From an uncultured Atopobiaceae bacterium (GTDB taxonomy: Bacteria > Actinomycetota > Coriobacteriia > Coriobacteriales > Atopobiaceae), in assembly GCA_944321515.1 (NCBI GenBank), contig CALULO010000002.1:165163-229162 (forward strand): 64,000 bases of DNA. The letters run 5' to 3'. Positions 60,137 to 64,000 of the stretch are shown one piece after another. A model generated the notes under the pieces. The model was given only the letters and a program-made list of their open reading frames with translations, did not search any database and was not told the origin of the DNA. The stretch's first letter is position 1. Each line of letters starts with the position of its first letter. The position numbers and the translations under genes are program-made.

Positions 60137-61285
60137 ATGATCTACCTGGACAACGCCGCAACCACGCTGCACAAGCCGCAGGAGGTGGTCGACGCCGTGG
60201 TGGCGGCGATGGGCTCGCTCGGCAACGCCGGCCGCGGCGCGTCGGCGGGCGCGCTCGACGCCGGGCGCGTCATCTGGCACTGTCGCGAGGCGGTCGCGCG
60301 CCTGCTGGGGTGCCCGCGCGCGGACCACGTGTGCTTCTCGGCAAACTCGACCGCCGCTCTCAACGCCGCCCTGTCCGGGCTCATCGGCCCGGACGGCCGC
60401 GTGGTGACCACCGTGCTGGAGCACAACTCCGTGCTGCGCCCGCTCGCGCGCCTCGCCGACGAGCGGGGTGTCACGGTGGAGTACGCGCCCGCCGACGCCC
60501 ACGGCTTCCTGGACATGGGCGCGCTCGAGCGGCTGGTGACGCCGGGTACGCGCGCCGTGGTGGTGACGCACGCCTCCAACGTGACGGGCAACCTCGTGGA
60601 CGTGGCGCGCGTGGCGCGGGTCGCGCACACCGCGGGGGCCCTCTGCGTGGTCGACGCGTCCCAGACGGCCGGGGCCGTGCCCATAGACATGGATGCGATG
60701 GGCCTCGACGTGGTGTGCTTCACCGGGCACAAGGGGCTCATGGGCCCGCAGGGCACGGGCGGCATGGTCGTGGCCGAGGGCGTGGACGTGCGCCCGTGGG
60801 CTGAGGGTGGCACCGGGGTGCACTCGTTCGACCGGCGTCAGCCGCTCGAGTGGCCCACTCGGATGGAGGCGGGGACGTCCAACGCGCACGGGCTCGCCGG
60901 CCTCGCGGCGGGCGTGGGGTTCATCGAGAAGAACGGCGGGCCAGCCGCGGTCGGCGCGCGCGAGCACACCCTGGCGCGCCGGCTCTACGAGGGCGTTCGG
61001 GACGTGCCCGGCGTGACGGTCTACGGCGGCTGGGGGACAGACCCGGGGCGCTGCGGCAATATCGTGGCCCTGAACGTGGGCGAGCTGGGGTCCGGCGAGG
61101 TGGCCGACGCCCTTGCGGAGGGCTGGGGCATCGCGTGTCGCGCCGGGGCGCACTGCGCGCCGCTCATGCACCGCGCGCTCGGGACCGAGCGGCGCGGCAT
61201 CGTGCGGCTGAGCACGTCCTGGTTCACCACCGAGGACGAGGTCGACGCGGCGGCGGGGGCCGTGCGCGCAATCGCCGAGGGGTAG
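60137..61285 (+). CDS. Class V aminotransferase: cysteine desulfurase/selenocysteine lyase-like
   Basis: 382 residues from ATG 60137. Typical start MIYLDNAATTLHKP; PLP lysine Lys199 in TGHKGLMGPQGTGG; Asp in LCVVDASQTAGAV; catalytic Cys340 in CRAGAHCAPLMHR. Closest to the CsdB/SufS-like group often encoded beside YedF and DUF3343. It should release sulfur or selenium from (seleno)cysteine as persulfide-type species for the selenium-modified molybdenum cofactor. Long low-complexity DNA precedes it, so it may have its own promoter. Confidence 0.92.
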   Translation: MIYLDNAATTLHKPQEVVDAVVAAMGSLGNAGRGASAGALDAGRVIWHCREAVARLLGCPRADHVCFSANSTAALNAALSGLIGPDGRVVTTVLEHNSVLRPLARLADERGVTVEYAPADAHGFLDMGALERLVTPGTRAVVVTHASNVTGNLVDVARVARVAHTAGALCVVDASQTAGAVPIDMDAMGLDVVCFTGHKGLMGPQGTGGMVVAEGVDVRPWAEGGTGVHSFDRRQPLEWPTRMEAGTSNAHGLAGLAAGVGFIEKNGGPAAVGAREHTLARRLYEGVRDVPGVTVYGGWGTDPGRCGNIVALNVGELGSGEVADALAEGWGIACRAGAHCAPLMHRALGTERRGIVRLSTSWFTTEDEVDAAAGAVRAIAEG

Positions 61286-61366
61286 CGGGCGCGCGGGCGC
61301 GGGCGGGCGACGGGTTCCCGGGGGGGCGGGCGTCCCCCGAAGCCCCCGAACCCGGCAGTTCCGGAA

Positions 61367-61568
61367 GGGTACGTACACTCCTCCGAGCCCCCTGAAGGGT
61401 ACGTACACTCCAGCTTGAGGGTACGTACACTTTTCAGTTGGTTGGTTCTTCTCGACAGGCCTGTGAGCTGCGGAAACGTGAGACTAACTTAAATTTAGGC
61501 ACGCATACCCGATGAATGGGTGTACGTACCCTGTGGAGGGGGCGACGGGAGTGTACGTACCCTTCAGG
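61367..61568. repeat. Dispersed repeat, family B: five TACGTA palindromic sites
   Basis: GGGTACGTACAC at 61367-61378, 61397-61408 and 61419-61430, and its complement GTGTACGTACCC at 61520-61531 and 61551-61562. The copy at 61391-61411 and that at 61548-61568 are 21-bp perfect inverted repeats. Between them lies an AT-richer core (61431-61519). No gene in this block; the translated words VYVP and VRTL are by-products. Confidence 0.8.
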
Positions 61569-61695
61569 CCGTCAGCCCCGGCGCCGACCCGACCGCCTGG
61601 CAGCCCTTCCGCGCCGCCTGCGGCCCGCGGGGTTGCCCGCGGCAGCACCATACTTTTTGTAAGCTATACTCACAAGATGGAATACATGGCTGTGC

Positions 61696-61731
61696 GGTAA
61701 TCGTTATACTTTTCAAAATACAACGATTACC
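61696..61731 (+). promoter_or_regulatory. ModE-like palindrome upstream of yqeB
   Basis: Outer arms GGTAATCGTT / AACGATTACC are perfect over 10 bp; 15 of 18 pairs match over 36 bp. The inner 24 bp (61702-61725) have halves CGTTATA and TACAACG, the spacing of the ModE operator. A TATACT box at 61665-61670 may be the promoter, putting the box just downstream of the start of transcription. Confidence 0.62.
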
Positions 61732-61756
61732 AGCAGTGAAGGCAGTGAAAGGGTGG

Positions 61757-61835
61757 GCGCGTCAAGCTCGGGCGCACGCCAGACGCCGACGCGCGTCAAG
61801 CTCGGGCGCACGCCAGGCGCCAACGCACGCCGGAC
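61757..61835. repeat. 34-bp tandem repeat, 2.3 copies
   Basis: 61757-61790 and 61791-61824 differ at two positions; a partial third follows to 61835. Unit starts GCGCGTCAAGCTCGGGCGCA. Lies in the leader of yqeB. Apart from this, the ModE-like site and family B repeats, the 638-bp gap 61286-61923 holds nothing recognisable. Confidence 0.8.
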
Positions 61836-61923
61836 ACTAGTGCGCTCTGGGAGCGGTGGCGTCGGCGTCCGGGTGTGAAGGCGTCGGCGACCGGGCGCGG
61901 GCGCGCTCGTTGGAGGGGGAGAC

Positions 61924-62778
61924 ATGCTGGTAGAGATCAGGGGCGCGGGCGACATCGCCACGGGCATCGCGCTGCGCCTGCACCGGGCGGGCATGGGGGT
62001 CGTGATGTGCGACCTGCCCGTGCCCACCTCCATCCGTCGGACCGTCTGCTTCTCCGAGGCCATCCGCCTGGGCGAGACCGAGGTCGAGGGCGTCCGCGGG
62101 GTGCTCTGCGCGGACGCGACCTCGGCGCGAGCGGCGGCGCAGGCCGGGGACGTGGCAGTGCTCGTGGACCCCGAGGCGGCAAGCACGGTCGAGCTCGCCC
62201 CGGACGCGCTCGTGGACGCGATCCTGGCCAAGCGCAACCTCGGCACAACGCGCGACATGGCGCCCGTGGTCGTGGGCGTGGGGCCGGGCTTCACGGCGCA
62301 GGTTGACTGCGACGCGGCCGTGGAGACGATGCGGGGCCACTACCTGGGGCGCGTCTACTACGAGGGCTCGCCGATCCCCAACACCGCGGTGCCCGGGCTC
62401 ATCGGCGGCTACGCGGGCGAGCGCGTGATGCGCGCCCCGGCCGACGGGGCCTTCGAGCCCTGCGTGGAGATTGGCGCGGAGGTGCGCGCCGGTGACGTCT
62501 GCGCGACGGTCGCCGGCGAGCCCATGCGCGCGACGATCGACGGCGTGGTGCGCGGCCTGCTCCAGGCCGACGTGCGGGTGACGGCCGGCATGAAGAGCGG
62601 CGACGTGGACCCCCGCTGCCACCCGGAGTACATCCGGACCGTCTCGGACAAGGCGTCGGCCGTGGGAGGGGGCGTCCTGGAGGCCATCCTCGCGCTCTCC
62701 GGTGCGCTTGCCGACAAGGACGGCGAGAAGGGCGCTGACGAGAAGAACTCTGGCGAGAAGAACGGGGGCGCTGCATGA
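61924..62778 (+). CDS. yqeB: YqeB: selenium-dependent molybdenum hydroxylase system protein
   Basis: 284 residues. Landmarks: VEIRGAGDIATGIALRLHRA, VMCDLPVPTSIRRTVCFSEA and PVVVGVGPGFTAQVDCDAAV, plus a biotinyl-like C-terminal part (GAEVRAGDVCATV). YqeB marks genomes with selenium in the molybdenum hydroxylase cofactor and is assumed to insert or prepare it. The end (DEKNSGEKNGGAA) is encoded by two GAGAAGAAC words and is probably not conserved. GGAGGGGGAG precedes the ATG. It overlaps the next gene by four bases (ATGA). Confidence 0.94.
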   Translation: MLVEIRGAGDIATGIALRLHRAGMGVVMCDLPVPTSIRRTVCFSEAIRLGETEVEGVRGVLCADATSARAAAQAGDVAVLVDPEAASTVELAPDALVDAILAKRNLGTTRDMAPVVVGVGPGFTAQVDCDAAVETMRGHYLGRVYYEGSPIPNTAVPGLIGGYAGERVMRAPADGAFEPCVEIGAEVRAGDVCATVAGEPMRATIDGVVRGLLQADVRVTAGMKSGDVDPRCHPEYIRTVSDKASAVGGGVLEAILALSGALADKDGEKGADEKNSGEKNGGAA

Positions 62779-63767
62779 ACGGCTCGCTTTCCGACCTCGA
62801 GTTCGTGGGGGCGCTCGTCGCGGAGCTCGCCGCCGGCCGCGCCGTGGGCCTCGCGAGCCTGCTCGCCACGCGGGGCTCGATGCCCCGGCACGCCGGCGCC
62901 CGCCTCGCCGTCACGGAGGACGGACGGGCGCTCGGCACCGTGGGCGGCGGGGCGATCGAGCTGATAGCGACGGCGCGCGCGAGGGAGGCGCTCGCCGGCG
63001 GCGAGCCGAGCATCGAGTGGGTGACGAGCGGCAGGAGCGAGATGGCCTGCGGCGGTGACGCCCTGCTCGCGGTCCGCGCGCTCGGTCCTGACGACCTCCC
63101 CGCGCTGCGGGAGCTCGAGGGCGCCCTGGGCCGCTGCGAGCCGGTCGCCGTCGAGGAGGGCTGGCGGGACGTTGCCGCACCGTCGCTGCGCGTGACGCCG
63201 CCCGCGCACCCCACCAACGTGGGGTGGGACGAGGGCCGCGCGCTCTACCGCGAGCCCGTCCTCGCCCCCTCGCGCCTGCACGTCTTCGGCGCGGGCCACG
63301 TGGGCTCGGCGCTGGTCCCGATCGCCGCGGCGGTGGGGTTCGAGGTCCTGGTCTACGACGATCGCCCCGAGCTCGCAAACGCGCGCAACCTCCCAGCGGC
63401 GACGTCTGTGACCTGCGGCTCGTTTGATGATCTTGCCTCGGGCGCCGCCATCGGGCCGCGCGACTTCGTCGTCGTGCTCACGCACGGGCACGTCGCCGAC
63501 GAGCTCGTGCTCAAGCACGTCCTCACGCGCGACGTCGAGCCTGCGTACGTGGGCTGCATCGGGAGCCGGCGCAAGTCGGCGCTCGCGCGGGAGCACCTCG
63601 TGGCCGCCGGCGTCCCGCGGGCGCGCGTCGACGCCGTGAGCATGCCCATCGGCATCGCCATCGGCGCCGTGACGCCGCCCGAGATCGCGCTTGCCATCGC
63701 CGCCCAGCTCGTCCGTGCCCGCGCGGCCCTGCGCGGAGAGGGCCCGGGCAAGGGGGAGGGCGCGTGA
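62775..63767 (+). CDS. XdhC/CoxI-family molybdenum hydroxylase maturation protein
   Basis: 330 residues. The N-terminal XdhC domain (LATRGSMPRHAGARLAV, LGTVGGGAIE) and C-terminal Rossmann domain (LHVFGAGHVGSALVPIAA, VLTHGHVADELVLKHVL, YVGCIGSRRKSA) are both present, the full two-domain form. XdhC binds molybdenum cofactor, promotes its sulfuration and inserts it into xanthine-dehydrogenase-type enzymes. In this context it may perform the selenium variant. Translationally coupled to yqeB and to the permease that follows. Confidence 0.94.
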   Translation: MNGSLSDLEFVGALVAELAAGRAVGLASLLATRGSMPRHAGARLAVTEDGRALGTVGGGAIELIATARAREALAGGEPSIEWVTSGRSEMACGGDALLAVRALGPDDLPALRELEGALGRCEPVAVEEGWRDVAAPSLRVTPPAHPTNVGWDEGRALYREPVLAPSRLHVFGAGHVGSALVPIAAAVGFEVLVYDDRPELANARNLPAATSVTCGSFDDLASGAAIGPRDFVVVLTHGHVADELVLKHVLTRDVEPAYVGCIGSRRKSALAREHLVAAGVPRARVDAVSMPIGIAIGAVTPPEIALAIAAQLVRARAALRGEGPGKGEGA

Positions 63768-64000
63768 GGCCGGCGCAGCCAGGACAATTGCGGCCGACGC
63801 CGTCGCAGCAAGGTCGGCCGCGCCCGGGCCAGGAGCCCGCGGGCCAGCTGCGCCTGGGCCAGGAGCCCACGGGCCAGCCGCGCCCGACGCGGTCGCGCCT
63901 GGTGATGGTTCTTCTCGCCCTTGCCCTCGTGGCGGCGGTCCTGGTCTCGCTCGCGCTCGGCCGCTACCCGATCAGCCCGGCCGACGCGGCGAGCATGATA
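63764..64000 (+). CDS. FecCD-family ABC permease, 3' truncated by window end
   Basis: 79 codons from GTG 63764 (GTGA overlap with the XdhC gene). A basic, Pro/Gln-rich segment with PGQEPAGQ/LGQEPTGQ repeats of about 45 residues precedes the first helix (VMVLLALALVAAVLVSLALG) and the family motif GRYPISPADA. FecCD permeases import metal chelates. Coupling with XdhC and YqeB suggests molybdate, tungstate or another oxyanion, but iron or cobalamin carriers look the same at this end. Confidence 0.8.
   Translation, partial: MRPAQPGQLRPTPSQQGRPRPGQEPAGQLRLGQEPTGQPRPTRSRLVMVLLALALVAAVLVSLALGRYPISPADAASMI

Noticed and set aside
61512-61840. Small frames around the family B repeats
   Set aside because: Their sequence (VYVP, VRTLQ words) is dictated by GTACGTAC repeats; no ribosome site or family resemblance.

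Overview
The window is about 64 kb of GC-rich DNA (roughly two thirds G+C by eye) with strong G/C third-position bias, short spacers, frequent GTG/TTG starts and no outer-membrane genes. The gene content (many ferredoxin-type proteins, GatCAB amidotransferase, a selenium-dependent molybdenum hydroxylase trait, anaerobic purine breakdown, a double-cubane-type reductase) points to a strictly anaerobic, probably gut-dwelling actinobacterium of the Coriobacteriia (Olsenella/Atopobiaceae-like). The lineage is an inference from content, not a search result.

Layout. 1-5.2 kb: the end of a hydroxyacid dehydrogenase with a metal-binding tail, a NYN-LOTUS protein, a helical-repeat protein, a membrane-anchored SurA-like protein, a TudS (DUF523)-purine nucleoside phosphorylase fusion and tRNA-Thr(CGU). 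5.2-9.1 kb (minus): a double transglutaminase-like protein and a GH29 fucosidase. 9.4-15 kb: a complete five-gene oligopeptide/dipeptide ABC operon. 15.2-16.9 kb (minus): ArsR regulator, small thioredoxin and ArsP-like permease. 17.3-19 kb: PiT phosphate transporter with its DUF47 partner. 19.3-25.7 kb: Fe-S aldo/keto reductase, HAD phosphatase, LuxR-type regulator, a mosaic surface adhesin interrupted at an A AAA AAG slippery heptamer, and a threonine-aldolase-like enzyme. 25.9-31.6 kb: IlvE, GatCAB and a YitT-type membrane protein.

31.7-52.1 kb is a purine/uric-acid degradation island: PAS-HTH regulator, NCS2 permease, SsnA aminohydrolase, YgfK, polyferredoxin, XdhD-type molybdenum hydroxylase, then (after a flavoredoxin/HxlR pair and a decayed toxin-antitoxin locus) YgeX, YgeY, YgeW, carbamate kinase, a ModE-HTH/MocA fusion, a hydantoinase-type hydrolase and RidA. 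As read here, purines are imported, deaminated or hydroxylated with low-potential electrons routed through the ferredoxin and YgfK, rings are opened by the hydrolases, YgeX yields pyruvate plus ammonia, and YgeW/carbamate kinase would conserve ATP from carbamoyl phosphate.

52.3-55.9 kb holds an unrelated XRE protein, sugar transporter, SDR and GlxA/AraC regulator. 56.1-64 kb matures the selenium-molybdenum enzyme: YqeC, a double-cubane-type reductase and its activase, YedF, DUF3343, a cysteine desulfurase-like protein, YqeB, XdhC and the start of a FecCD permease.

The most interesting non-coding signals are three 24-bp ModE-like boxes (32507, 56782, 61702) and related TGTTTGG palindromes (32443, 44011, 56819). 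They tie the purine genes to the Se/Mo maturation genes, and a ModE-type DNA-binding domain is encoded in the same island. Two dispersed palindromic repeat families, an over-represented 12-mer (GGCGAGAAGAAC) and a 70-nt cruciform lie between genes. No rRNA, CRISPR array or transposase was seen.
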